The notes beneath the pieces are model-generated. The model was not told the origin of the DNA, did not search any database, and saw nothing but the letters and a program-made list of their open reading frames with translations. A DNA stretch of 64,000 nucleotides. It comes from Hellea balneolensis DSM 19091. Its GTDB lineage: Bacteria > Pseudomonadota > Alphaproteobacteria > Caulobacterales > Maricaulaceae. The position numbers and the translations under genes are program-made. This document shows positions 18,650-27,924 of this stretch, one piece after another (the stretch's first letter is position 1; each line of letters opens with the position of its first letter). The stretch lies in contig NZ_AUAC01000002.1 of assembly GCF_000428525.1 (NCBI RefSeq), positions 248,001-312,000 on the forward strand, given 5' to 3'.

Positions 18650-19591
18650 ATGAAACTGATTAGCGGCACGGCCAATGAACCCTTGGCACGCAGCATAGCC
18701 GATGTGCTTGACGTCCCTCTAACTCAAGTTGATATTGAGCGTTTCCGCGATCAGGAAATATTTGCTAAAATCAATGAAAACGTGCGCGGTGAAGACATCT
18801 TTCTGATCCAACCGACCTCAGCCCCCGCAAATGACCATCTTATGGAATTGCTGATTCTAATTGACGCTTTGGTCAGAGCCTCAGCCAAACGCATTACAGC
18901 TGTCCTGCCATATTACGGCTATGCGCGCCAAGACCGTAAAACAGGTGGCCGCACGCCTATTTCAGCTAAGCTTGTAGCGAATCTCGTTCAGAAAGCCGGA
19001 GCGCATAGAGTTTTAACCGCAGATCTTCACGCTGGACAGATACAAGGTTTTTTTGACATCCCAACTGATAACTTATTCGGACAACCTGTATTCGTTGATG
19101 ACATTAAAGACCGATTCTCAAAACAAGATCGTGAGAACCTTCTCTTTGTTTCACCTGATACAGGCGGCGTTGTGCGTACACGTTCAATTGCCAAGCAGTT
19201 TGATGCAGATATTGCAATTGTAGATAAACGCCGCCCAAAAGCCGGCGAATCTGAGGTCATGAATATTATCGGCGATGTCGCAGGGCGTAGTTGCATTCTT
19301 TACGATGACATCATCGACTCAGGTGGAACGCTCTGCAATGCCGCCAAGGCTCTTAAAGATCACGGCGCTAATTCTGTCTCAGCCTATATTACTCATGGCG
19401 TTCTGTCAGACCCTGCCGTTGAACGCATAAATAAGTCTGAACTGACAGAATTGGTGATCACAGACTCCATAGCGCAGCCTGACAAAGTCAAGACTTGTGA
19501 TAAAATCCGCGAAGTTTCTATTGCGACACTCCTCGGAGAGGCCATTCGCCGTATTGCCAATGACGAGTCTGTTTCAAAGCTATTTGGCTAA
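18650..19591 (+). CDS. prs: Ribose-phosphate pyrophosphokinase
   Basis: Makes PRPP from ribose 5-phosphate and ATP. The 313 residues include [13 protein letters not shown] at the start, the [17 protein letters not shown] region, [26 protein letters not shown] and the PRPP loop [17 protein letters not shown] start at the ATG at 18650, which matches family N-termini; an upstream in-frame GTG at 18638 would add four residues. It stands 69 bases after pgeF, possibly with its own promoter. Confidence 0.95.
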   Translation: MKLISGTANEPLARSIADVLDVPLTQVDIERFRDQEIFAKINENVRGEDIFLIQPTSAPANDHLMELLILIDALVRASAKRITAVLPYYGYARQDRKTGGRTPISAKLVANLVQKAGAHRVLTADLHAGQIQGFFDIPTDNLFGQPVFVDDIKDRFSKQDRENLLFVSPDTGGVVRTRSIAKQFDADIAIVDKRRPKAGESEVMNIIGDVAGRSCILYDDIIDSGGTLCNAAKALKDHGANSVSAYITHGVLSDPAVERINKSELTELVITDSIAQPDKVKTCDKIREVSIATLLGEAIRRIANDESVSKLFG

Positions 19592-19672
19592 GCTGCTAAG
19601 TAACTGAAGTCCTGTCTCGCATTAAGCTGAGTTAATGCTATAGACACATTATCTAAAACGGAGACTGGCCTT

Positions 19673-20332
19673 ATGGCAATGAATTTACTTGATATGATTA
19701 TGAGCGCCCAAAACGGCGCAACAGCTGAGCAGGCAGGCGCTCAACTTGGATTAAACCAACAGCAGAGCCAAAGCGCTATCGCGGCCCTGCTTCCGGCGAT
19801 TTCTTCTGCGTTGAAGCAAAATACGGCCAACCCGCAAGGCCTCGCTGGATTACTAGGTGCATTGCAAAATGGTCAGCATGAGAAATATCTTGAAAACCCT
19901 CAGATGTTGGGTGAGCCTCAAACAGTCAATGATGGTAATGCTATATTGGGACATCTCTTTGGGTCTAAAGATGTTTCACGCGCAGTTGCCGGGCGGGCCT
20001 CGGCACAGACCGGTATCGGCTCTGATGTTCTGAAAAAGCTTCTTCCTCTTGTCGCAACCATGGCTATGGGCAGCCTATCCAAACAAACAAAACAGCCGAC
20101 AATGCAGTCAGCTTTAACTGGCCTAGCCATGCAGCATCTTATGGGCGGACAAAAAAAATCCGGCCTCGGCGCTATTCTCGGCGCCGTCACGGGTGCAAAC
20201 AGCCGTCAACAGCGCCAAACACAGCAAACACATCAGCAAGGTATGGGCATCCTTGGCAAGCTACTCGATGCTGATGGAGACGGCTCGATGATGGATGATG
20301 TCTTGCAAATGGCCATGAATGCCCGCCGTTAA
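19673..20332 (+). CDS. DUF937 family protein
   Basis: A 219-residue Gln/Ala/Gly-rich protein with the DUF937 pattern: NLLDMIMSAQNGATAEQ, AQLGLNQQQSQSAIAALLPAISSALKQN, and two later repeats around ILGHLFGSKD and LLPLVATMAMG. It ends in a short acidic loop DADGDGSMMDDV that resembles an EF-hand or dockerin-like Ca-binding loop. The function is unknown. A bidirectional terminator follows. Confidence 0.8.
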   Translation: MAMNLLDMIMSAQNGATAEQAGAQLGLNQQQSQSAIAALLPAISSALKQNTANPQGLAGLLGALQNGQHEKYLENPQMLGEPQTVNDGNAILGHLFGSKDVSRAVAGRASAQTGIGSDVLKKLLPLVATMAMGSLSKQTKQPTMQSALTGLAMQHLMGGQKKSGLGAILGAVTGANSRQQRQTQQTHQQGMGILGKLLDADGDGSMMDDVLQMAMNARR

Positions 20333-20351
20333 ACAAAACCATATTACAACT

Positions 20352-20382
20352 AAAAAGCCCGCTCAAATGAGCGGGCTTTTTT
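20352..20382. terminator. Bidirectional Rho-independent terminator
   Basis: A perfect 10-bp stem (AGCCCGCTCA / TGAGCGGGCT) with a 2-base loop, preceded by a run of A and followed by a run of T. It works in both directions between the convergent DUF937 and POT transporter genes. Confidence 0.92.
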
Positions 20383-20405
20383 AGTGTTTGAAATGAATAA
20401 ACAGA

Positions 20406-21920
20406 CTAAATTACATCAGCTGTTACTTTCGTATTTTCTTCTTCAACATCTTTCTCCCACCCTTTGGTAAACATACCAATCAGGAAGACGATAGCCCCGA
20501 CACCAATAGCGAAGGTTGCGATCATTTTAAATAAGTCAGGCATTTGCTCCACATTTTCAGGGTCAAAACCTCCTGCCAAAAGTCCCGCAACAATATTCCC
20601 CATAGAGTATGTCAGAACAAAAAGTCCCATCATTTGCCCTAAGAAACGCGGCGGAGACAATTTACTCACAGCTGAAAGTGAAATTGGGCTAAGAACCAAC
20701 TCACCTACTGTATGCAAGAAATAGGTCATAACCAACCAAAAGATAGCGACTTTACCTTGCGAGGCAGCATCAGCGGCAAAAATCATTACGACGAAGCCAA
20801 GACCCATTATAACCAAGCCAGCCCCCATCTTAAGACCGTAACCGGGCGTTATCATACGCTTGCCCAACCAAATCCAAAAAACCGCAAAGAACGGTGTTAG
20901 AGTGATGATGAAAAACGGGTTTACATTTTGTAGCCAAGTTGTCGGGATTTCAAAATTGCCAATCATACGGTTTGTGAAATCTTGTCCGAAGAGGTTAAGC
21001 GATGATCCGGCTTGTTCAAAGCCTGACCAGAACATTGTCGACGCGACACAAATCAACATAAATGCCCACATACCTTTTTTCTCAACAGGTTTTAGACCGC
21101 CCATAAAATAGACCCAGAAGAAATAGATAAAGAAAATGCATACAAAAGTTACTGCGACAGCTTTAGATGCGGCAATGGGATCGAAACTTAAAAGTCCCAT
21201 CAACATAAGTGTCGTAACAACTGCCAAACCTAACAGAAAAGCAGCTATCACCGTCCAACTTTTTTTCTGCGCTCCGCCTGACATCGGTGCAGCAGGTTTT
21301 TCTCCTGCCCCCATGAGACGATCACGCGTGTAATAAAAATACACTAACCCCAGCGCCATACCGATAGCCGAGGCACCGAATGCCCAGTGAATGCCTTGGT
21401 TTTCATAGAGATAGCCGCAAACTGTGTAGCCGATAAAAGACCCTATATTAATGCCCATATAATATATAGCATATCCACTATCGCGGCGCTCGTCTTTGGC
21501 ACTGTATAGCTGCCCCACAACTGCGGAAATGTTCGGCTTTAAGAGACCGGTGCCTAAGACGACGAGAATAAGACCCAGAAAGAAAGTCTTATCACTTGGA
21601 ATAGCGAGGACTATATGACCGCACATTATAACAATGCCGCCATACCATATGGCTTTTTGACTACCTATAAGACGGTCAGCAATCCAACCGCCCGGCAAAC
21701 CCATGAAGTAAACTGAGGCTGTGTAGAGTCCGTAAATTGCCACAGCTGTAGCTGTACCGATGGCAAGCCCACCTTCTGCGATAGCGGCTGTCATAAACAG
21801 TACCAGCAGACCTCGCATGCCATAATAGCTCATGCGTTCCCACATTTCGGTGATGAAAAGAGTCTGCAATCCCTTTGGTTGCCCAAAGAAACCTGTGTTA
21901 AGTTTTTCAGATGGCGTCAT
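20406..21920 (-). CDS. POT/PTR2-family proton-coupled oligopeptide transporter
   Basis: A 504-residue inner-membrane symporter of the major facilitator superfamily with 12-14 hydrophobic segments. Signature motifs are EMWERMSYYGMRGLL (the ExxER-type motif used in proton coupling), GLLKPNISAVVGQLY and GYAIYYMGINIGSFIGY. It imports di- and tripeptides or related compounds. It ends at the shared terminator and is divergent from the TonB-dependent receptor. Substrate range cannot be told by eye. Confidence 0.92.
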   Translation of the reverse strand: MTPSEKLNTGFFGQPKGLQTLFITEMWERMSYYGMRGLLVLFMTAAIAEGGLAIGTATAVAIYGLYTASVYFMGLPGGWIADRLIGSQKAIWYGGIVIMCGHIVLAIPSDKTFFLGLILVVLGTGLLKPNISAVVGQLYSAKDERRDSGYAIYYMGINIGSFIGYTVCGYLYENQGIHWAFGASAIGMALGLVYFYYTRDRLMGAGEKPAAPMSGGAQKKSWTVIAAFLLGLAVVTTLMLMGLLSFDPIAASKAVAVTFVCIFFIYFFWVYFMGGLKPVEKKGMWAFMLICVASTMFWSGFEQAGSSLNLFGQDFTNRMIGNFEIPTTWLQNVNPFFIITLTPFFAVFWIWLGKRMITPGYGLKMGAGLVIMGLGFVVMIFAADAASQGKVAIFWLVMTYFLHTVGELVLSPISLSAVSKLSPPRFLGQMMGLFVLTYSMGNIVAGLLAGGFDPENVEQMPDLFKMIATFAIGVGAIVFLIGMFTKGWEKDVEEENTKVTADVI

Positions 21921-22027
21921 CAGATCAATATCCCCATAAATTTAGTTTCTAGACTACTGCCCTGCACTCACCAAAGGTTCAAGGAATTTTATTCTGTTTT
22001 TATTAATACCGTAATATAGTTTTCCTA

Positions 22028-22039
22028 TATAGGCCTATA
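22028..22039. promoter_or_regulatory. Palindrome upstream of the TonB-dependent receptor
   Basis: TATAGGCCTATA is a perfect 12-bp palindrome about 60 bases before the GTG start of the receptor, in an AT-rich stretch that should hold the promoters of both divergent genes. It may be an operator; the binding protein is unknown. Confidence 0.35.
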
Positions 22040-22055
22040 ATATGGGTTGAGATAT

Positions 22056-22074
22056 TTATTAAGCTCCTTAATAA
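22056..22074. promoter_or_regulatory. Inverted repeat in the receptor leader
   Basis: Perfect 8-bp arms (TTATTAAG / CTTAATAA) with a 3-base centre, ending 26 bases before the GTG start. It could be a DNA operator or an mRNA hairpin near the ribosome binding site (AGGGA at about 22089). Confidence 0.35.
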
Positions 22075-22100
22075 GAGCGCACAGTTGTAGGGACAATCAA

Positions 22101-24125
22101 GTGCGCCATTATATTGTAAGTTTTACGGCTATTGCAGCCTCGCTCGTCCCCATGGGCATCGCAAATGCGGCTGACATGATTATCGAAGCAACGTATGAAC
22201 CCGCCTACTTTGAACAGTTTCAACCCGTCACAGCACAAGACATGGTGGCTTTTGTTCCAGGGTTTAGTCTTCAAGGCGGAGGGGGCGGTGACCGCGGCTT
22301 TGGACAAGCAAGCTTAAACCTACTCATAAACGGCCGTAGACCGTCCTCTAAATCCTCAGACGCAGGAGACATACTGGGCCGCATTCCTGCCAGTTCTGTC
22401 AAACGTATTGATATCGTGGATGGTACATCTCTTGATATTCCAGGCCTGACCGGACAGGTCGCCAATATTATTACGGCATCCAGCGAAATATCTGGACGCT
22501 GGCGATATGATGCGCGCTTTGCTGATGGTTCTGACCCACAAATTTTAGAGGGCGAAGTTTCCATTACGGGGACTCGCGGTAATCTTGAATTTGTTGCCGG
22601 TGTAAATGCAGGGCAGTTTACATTTGACGAAATCGGAACAGAGCAATTTTTCGATGGAAATCGAACGGTTTTTGAAGAGCGTCAGGAAGATGTATTCTTC
22701 ACTCAAGAGCGTCCAGGTGCGTCTATTAACCTTACATACACGCCGGATAATGGACATGTTGCTAATGTGAATCTTTCTACGGCGCTTCGCAATCGCCGCA
22801 TGGGTGCAAGAGAAACGTTTCAGGCGATCCTACCCCAAGGCACTTCAGGCGCAAGTTTCGCGGATAATGGCGAGGACGAAATTGAGTATGAAATTGGTGG
22901 TGATTATTCTTTTCCTGTTGGAAAAGGCACTCTGAAGCTTATTGGTCTTCACAGTTTTGAAGATAGTGATTTCAACAGTAGCTTTGTCTATTTGCCGGAA
23001 GGCGCAGATGAATATCGCTCTAAGTTTAACCGTTTCGATAAAGAAGGCGAATATATTGCAAGAGGCGAATATAGTTGGAAATCTGGCTCTTCACAGGATT
23101 GGCAATTATCTTGGGAAGGCGCTTTCAATTATTTGGATAGTGAAACTGAGTTTGCGGATTCTCTAACGCCGCTGACATTCGATAATGTTCACGTAGAAGA
23201 AAAACGCACTGAAGCGAACCTTACGCACAGCGTAACTCTCACGCCCAAAATTAACCTTCAAACCTCGCTAGGCGCAGAATATTCGGAACTTGATGTTACG
23301 ACAAATGATGATCCCGCACGAAGTTTTTTGCGGCCTAAGGGTTTCATCTCGGCAAGTTTTGATGCCAATGAAAACTATACATGGCGCGCAAAAATCGAAC
23401 GCGATGTTTCTCAATTGAATTTTGGTACATTCGTCTCCTCCGTAGATCTTACAGAATCTACGGCAAACACAGGAAACAGCCGAATCGTGCCAACCCAGTT
23501 TTGGAACGGAGAGCTGGAAGTAGAGCGTAAGGGCGGCGGTGCCTTATCTGGTAACGCTTCAATTTATGCACGTTATATAGAAGACCCCATTGATCGTGTT
23601 CTATTCGCAGACGGCAGTGAAGGTCCCGGCAATCTAAAGAGTGCTTTCCGCTATGGTATCGAAGGCAATATGACCGTTGTTTTTGACAGTCTCGGCGCAA
23701 AGGGTTTGCGATTAGAACTTGAGGGTGGCCTTGAGGATAGCTCTATAGATGATCCGGTGACAGGCCAATCCCGCAAGATAAATGATACGACGGTTTGGAA
23801 TTATGAAATCGGCCTAACCCATGACATCCCCAATAGTAATTGGGCTTGGGGTTTTGAGGTGGAGCAATTTAAACAATCCACCTTTTTCCGTTTAGACCAA
23901 AGTTTTGAAGCCAGATTTCGTAAGCCGTTCAACATTGCGCGTATCACCCACAAAGATGTTTTTGGAATGCGCGTTGATGTATTTTTCCAGAACTTTCTCG
24001 GATATGAAATTGAACGAGAAAGACTTATTTTTGATGGAGATCGTACAGGTGATCTGATTGGGGGCGAGTTTTTCTCACGCAAGCGCGGAAAGCGTATGGG
24101 TCTTCGTATATCCGATACATTTTAG
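22101..24125 (+). CDS. TonB-dependent outer-membrane receptor
   Basis: A 674-residue outer-membrane receptor. From the GTG at 22101 (AGGGA upstream) it has a signal peptide (RHYIVSFTAIAASLVPMGIANA), a plug domain (VTAQDMVAFVPGF, then LLINGRRPSSK and SVKRIDIVDGTS) and a long beta-barrel of alternating aromatic strands ending in Phe (RISDTF), as outer-membrane proteins do. A TTG start 18 codons earlier would add a non-signal extension and is rejected. It is short for the family. The ligand is unknown. It ends exactly where the convergent gshA ends. Confidence 0.85.
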   Translation: MRHYIVSFTAIAASLVPMGIANAADMIIEATYEPAYFEQFQPVTAQDMVAFVPGFSLQGGGGGDRGFGQASLNLLINGRRPSSKSSDAGDILGRIPASSVKRIDIVDGTSLDIPGLTGQVANIITASSEISGRWRYDARFADGSDPQILEGEVSITGTRGNLEFVAGVNAGQFTFDEIGTEQFFDGNRTVFEERQEDVFFTQERPGASINLTYTPDNGHVANVNLSTALRNRRMGARETFQAILPQGTSGASFADNGEDEIEYEIGGDYSFPVGKGTLKLIGLHSFEDSDFNSSFVYLPEGADEYRSKFNRFDKEGEYIARGEYSWKSGSSQDWQLSWEGAFNYLDSETEFADSLTPLTFDNVHVEEKRTEANLTHSVTLTPKINLQTSLGAEYSELDVTTNDDPARSFLRPKGFISASFDANENYTWRAKIERDVSQLNFGTFVSSVDLTESTANTGNSRIVPTQFWNGELEVERKGGGALSGNASIYARYIEDPIDRVLFADGSEGPGNLKSAFRYGIEGNMTVVFDSLGAKGLRLELEGGLEDSSIDDPVTGQSRKINDTTVWNYEIGLTHDIPNSNWAWGFEVEQFKQSTFFRLDQSFEARFRKPFNIARITHKDVFGMRVDVFFQNFLGYEIERERLIFDGDRTGDLIGGEFFSRKRGKRMGLRISDTF

Positions 24126-25472
24126 TTAGTATCGGCAGTCCTCATAGACACGCAAAATATCGCCGTTCCAGTCACCGTTAAACTTATCAATTAAGCGATC
24201 CGCATTGCTCTTACCCGTGCGGACAAATTCGTCCAGCTCTTGCAGAAACACAGTCTCATTTTCACCATGCGCATTGAGCTTTGCACGTGCGTTAAGACCT
24301 TCACGTGAAATAGCTAACGCAGCAACAGCAAGGTCTCGGATTGTCTTATTCCTAAAGGGTGTTTGCAGACCCATTTTTGGTACATCGCGGCGGAGTTGGT
24401 CTCGTTCTTCGGCTGTCCAGTCTTTAACCAAATCCCACGCGGTATCGAGCGCAGATTGATCATAAAGCAAACCAACCCAGAAAGCTGGCATAGCACAAAG
24501 CTCACCCCAAGGGCCTGTATCACAGCCGCGCATTTCCAAAAATGTCTTAAGCCTGACTTCGGGGAAAATTGTCGAGAGATGGTCATCGAAATCAGATAAT
24601 GATGGCTTTTCACCAGAAACAACGTCTAACTTTCCGTCTAAGAAATCACGAAATGATTTGCCTGAGGCGTCCAAATAATCCCCGCCGCGATAGACAAAGT
24701 ACATCGGAACATCTAGCGCGTAATCAATATATTGTTCAAAGCCAAATCCTTCATCAAACACAAAGGGCAACATGCCTGTGCGGTCTGCATCCGTATCTAA
24801 CCACACACGAGAGCGATAGGATTTGTAACCATTGAGCTTACCTTCTAAGAAAGGTGAATTCGCAAAAAGGGCTGTAGCGATCGGTTGAAGAGCCAAGCTC
24901 ACGCGGAATTTTTTGACCATATCCGCCTCAGATGAAAAATCCAAATTCGTTTGAACCGTGCAGGTGCGAAACATCATCTCCCTGCCAAGCGTCCCAACCT
25001 TTTGCATATAATCCCGCATAATCTTATAACGCCCCTTTGGCATTATAGGAACATCTTCAAGCTTGGTATCCGCTCTGAAACCTAATGAGATAAAGCCAGC
25101 ATTTATTTCATCTGCGACTTCTTTGACCTCTCTTAGGTGCTGAGACACTTCACGGCAGGTTTGGTGGACATGCTCAAGCGGCGCCCCGGATAATTCGAGC
25201 TGTCCTCCAGGTTCTAAAGAGACCGACGCACCGTCACGCTTTAAAGCGATGATATTCTCGCCTTCAAATACAGGATCCCATTTGAAACGCTGCAAACCTT
25301 CAAGGATGGATTTTATACCGCCTTCATAAGGAATCGGTTTAAGCGACTTTAGACAAAATCCAATCTTTTCGTGCTCTGTCCCGATACGCCAATCCGGCTT
25401 AGGCTTACAGCCCGCCATCAAATGTTCAATCATTTGGGACTTATGTTCGATTATGGGTGATGTCTTTGCCAT
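24126..25472 (-). CDS. gshA: Glutamate-cysteine ligase, plant/alphaproteobacterial type
   Basis: First enzyme of glutathione synthesis. The 448 residues include WRIGTEHEKIGF near the N-terminus, LEPGGQLELSG, MMFRTCTVQTNLDFSSE and MRGCDTGPWG, the GCS2/plant-type pattern rather than E. coli GshA. In related genomes gshA directly follows rsmE; here an SDR and a monooxygenase lie between them. Confidence 0.93.
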   Translation of the reverse strand: MAKTSPIIEHKSQMIEHLMAGCKPKPDWRIGTEHEKIGFCLKSLKPIPYEGGIKSILEGLQRFKWDPVFEGENIIALKRDGASVSLEPGGQLELSGAPLEHVHQTCREVSQHLREVKEVADEINAGFISLGFRADTKLEDVPIMPKGRYKIMRDYMQKVGTLGREMMFRTCTVQTNLDFSSEADMVKKFRVSLALQPIATALFANSPFLEGKLNGYKSYRSRVWLDTDADRTGMLPFVFDEGFGFEQYIDYALDVPMYFVYRGGDYLDASGKSFRDFLDGKLDVVSGEKPSLSDFDDHLSTIFPEVRLKTFLEMRGCDTGPWGELCAMPAFWVGLLYDQSALDTAWDLVKDWTAEERDQLRRDVPKMGLQTPFRNKTIRDLAVAALAISREGLNARAKLNAHGENETVFLQELDEFVRTGKSNADRLIDKFNGDWNGDILRVYEDCRY

Positions 25473-25533
25473 ATACGGCCTTTAGTGGGGTTGGCACAGT
25501 CGGGCAAGCCGTTAAATGAAAATGTGATAGGCC

Positions 25534-26367
25534 CTATGAACGGTTCCCCAAGATTACATTCTGTCCTTGGTATTTTTCGAGCACTTTGGAATAAGTGACA
25601 GGGAATAAACGCGATACAAGCGAGATAAACCTTGCGTCACCTCCTATTAGAATACGGCGCTTCTTCTTAGCCGCCCCTTTCAATATGATTTGAGCCGCCT
25701 TTTCAGGTGAGGTAATCGCCATTTTATCAAAATTCGCGTCGAGTTCTTCTCGCGTTGCGTCTCCGAATGGCATTTTATCAACTTCTGCATTACGAGCAAC
25801 ATTCGTCGCAACTCCGCCAGGATGAACGCAGCACACACCTACGCCGGTCCCTTTTAATTCCTGCGCAAGTGTCTCAGTAAATCCCCTCACCGCAAATTTA
25901 GACGCGCAGTAATGTGTTTGCCCGGCATAACCAATAAAGCCAAAGACACTTGAAATGTTTACCACAGTGCCTTTTCGGCTCAGCAATTGATCCATAAAGG
26001 CTTTGGTCATGCGCACAACGCCCCAATAATTAACGTCCATGACTTTTTCCATCGACGCAAGCGGCGTATCAACGAAGTTTCCGACGCGAGTCAGCCCCGC
26101 GACGTTAAAGACATAATCCGCTGCGCCGAGCCCAGCTTCAACTTTATCAGCATAATCTGCAATAGCCTGCGCATCGGCCATATCGAAGATATCGCTCATG
26201 ACGCGATTAGACCCCCCAACCATATTCACGGTTTCAGTCAGGCCGTCTTCATTGATATCGCTAAGCGCTAATTGAGCACCGCTTTTGGCCAGTGCGAGCG
26301 CTAAAGCACGGCCAATGCCCGAAGCGGCGCCTGTCACAACACAAATTTTATCCTTATAAATGTCCAT
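25534..26367 (-). CDS. Short-chain dehydrogenase/reductase
   Basis: A 277-residue classical SDR: nucleotide motif TGAASGIGRALA, FNVAGL in place of NNAG, the catalytic Ser in VVNISSVFGF and YCASKFAV. The C-terminal tail with KKKRRILIGGDARFISLVSRLFP resembles SDRs found beside monooxygenases and fatty-acid genes. Its ATG abuts the stop of the monooxygenase, so the two form an operon. It may supply the ketone substrate for the monooxygenase from an alcohol; this is inference. Confidence 0.85.
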   Translation of the reverse strand: MDIYKDKICVVTGAASGIGRALALALAKSGAQLALSDINEDGLTETVNMVGGSNRVMSDIFDMADAQAIADYADKVEAGLGAADYVFNVAGLTRVGNFVDTPLASMEKVMDVNYWGVVRMTKAFMDQLLSRKGTVVNISSVFGFIGYAGQTHYCASKFAVRGFTETLAQELKGTGVGVCCVHPGGVATNVARNAEVDKMPFGDATREELDANFDKMAITSPEKAAQIILKGAAKKKRRILIGGDARFISLVSRLFPVTYSKVLEKYQGQNVILGNRS

Positions 26368-27848
26368 TATTCAGCCGCCATTTTAACTGGGTTCAGTTTT
26401 GAGAAGGTCAAAGCCCCATCTTCTATGGGATCTTCCAGCATCAACTTTTGATCCATTTTATAATTTTGCAAGTTTTGCCAAGGATGCCGGTCACCCTGAC
26501 TGGGAAGCTCATCAAAAACGCGCTGTAAATACCCGGCTTGGAAATCGAGATAAGGTCTGCGCGGCATGCCTTCGGGCGCCAGCGGAACTGCCCGCGTGAA
26601 ACCCTTCTCTTTCATATGAGTAATCACTCTAACGGCAAATTGTGAGATTAAATCCGCACGCAGCGTCCAAGAGGCATTGGTATATCCAAAAACAGAGACA
26701 AGGTTGGGCACACCTGAATACATGATGCCTTTATAACCAAAACTGTCTGAAACGCTGATCGGCTCACCGTCAATTGACAAATCGCTTTGTCCGTTAAACA
26801 CGACATTCAGACCCGTCGCTGTAACAATAATATCAGCCTTTAATGTCTCGCCAGATTTAAGCAAAATACCGTCACTGGTAAATTTTTCAATATGATCCGT
26901 TTCCACACTGGCGCGCCCTTCCCTTATGGCAATAAACATATCTTCATCGGGAATCATACAAACGCGTTGATCCCATGGGTCATATTTAGGGCTGAAGTGC
27001 TTATCGACCGGATAATCTTTACCTAATGATTTGAGTATTTTCTTGCGAAACCACTCCTTCGTTTTTTCAGGATTTTTACGGGCCTTTTCATACATATATT
27101 TGGATATCCAAATATTCTTAGCCCTGTTAATTTTAAAGGCGGTTTTTGCGGGAAGGATGCGGCGGAAGAAATTTCCAATTGTATCTTTGGACGGAATGGA
27201 AGCCACATAACTCGGAGAACGTTGCAACATCGTGACATGACCAGCTGTTTTTGCCAGCTCTGGGACCAACGTCACCGCTGTAGCGCCCGACCCTATAACA
27301 ACAATTTTCTTGTCGCTATAATCCAAACCTTCAGTCCAATGCTGCGGATGCACGATTTCGCCTTTAAAATCATCGCGGCCTTTGAATTCAGGCGTATAAC
27401 CCTCCTCATATTTGTAATAGCCGGCTGCAGACGTAATAAAGCGAGTTTGAATGCGTCTCATATCTCCTGTTTTGACATCGGATATATTTACCGTCCAAAC
27501 ATCGTCATCAGAGGAAAAGTCCAATGACGTCACCTTGGACCCGAACTGAATATATGGCGTAATACCATATTCCTCGGCCACGGTTTCAACATATCGCTTA
27601 ATGCTAGGACCGTCCGCCAGGGTTTTATCACCGACCCATGGCCGAAAATCATACCCTAGGGTGAGCATGTCAGAGTCAGACCGAATGCCAGGATAGCGGA
27701 ACAAATCCCAAGTTCCACCAATAGCGTCGCGCGTTTCAATTAAAGCCAAGCTGTCTTCGGGAAATTTAGTTCGAAACCTGCACGCCGCGCCAATACCTGA
27801 AAGTCCCGCCCCAATAATGACCATGTCGTAAATTTTATCTGTGCTCAT
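26367..27848 (-). CDS. Flavin monooxygenase, Baeyer-Villiger type
   Basis: A 493-residue FAD/NADPH monooxygenase. The FAD motif is VIIGAGLSGIG (about 11-20). The BVMO fingerprint FKGEIVHPQHW (F-x-G-x3-H-x3-W) is at about 161-171. An NADPH motif VVIGSGATAVT follows, then IVTATGLNV. Such enzymes insert oxygen next to a ketone to give an ester or lactone. The ATG at 27848 is preferred over an upstream TTG. An 18-bp palindrome shared with two other operons sits nine bases before the start. The gene pair interrupts the usual rsmE-gshA order. Confidence 0.9.
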   Translation of the reverse strand: MSTDKIYDMVIIGAGLSGIGAACRFRTKFPEDSLALIETRDAIGGTWDLFRYPGIRSDSDMLTLGYDFRPWVGDKTLADGPSIKRYVETVAEEYGITPYIQFGSKVTSLDFSSDDDVWTVNISDVKTGDMRRIQTRFITSAAGYYKYEEGYTPEFKGRDDFKGEIVHPQHWTEGLDYSDKKIVVIGSGATAVTLVPELAKTAGHVTMLQRSPSYVASIPSKDTIGNFFRRILPAKTAFKINRAKNIWISKYMYEKARKNPEKTKEWFRKKILKSLGKDYPVDKHFSPKYDPWDQRVCMIPDEDMFIAIREGRASVETDHIEKFTSDGILLKSGETLKADIIVTATGLNVVFNGQSDLSIDGEPISVSDSFGYKGIMYSGVPNLVSVFGYTNASWTLRADLISQFAVRVITHMKEKGFTRAVPLAPEGMPRRPYLDFQAGYLQRVFDELPSQGDRHPWQNLQNYKMDQKLMLEDPIEDGALTFSKLNPVKMAAE

Positions 27849-27856
27849 TTTGTATC

Positions 27857-27874
27857 TATGCAACAAAGTGCATA
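27857..27874. promoter_or_regulatory. Candidate operator TATGCA-N6-TGCATA, copy 1 (monooxygenase operon)
   Basis: A perfect inverted repeat TATGCA / TGCATA with a 6-base centre, ending nine bases before the monooxygenase ATG. The same motif with the same spacing is found at 58781-58798 and 63627-63644, each upstream of lipid or acyl-CoA catabolic genes. Likely bound by a dimeric repressor of TetR or similar type. Confidence 0.6.
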
Positions 27875-27924
27875 TCTCAACAATAGCAGAATTTTTATGC
27901 GCGCTGTTCAGAAGTGAATGGCGC

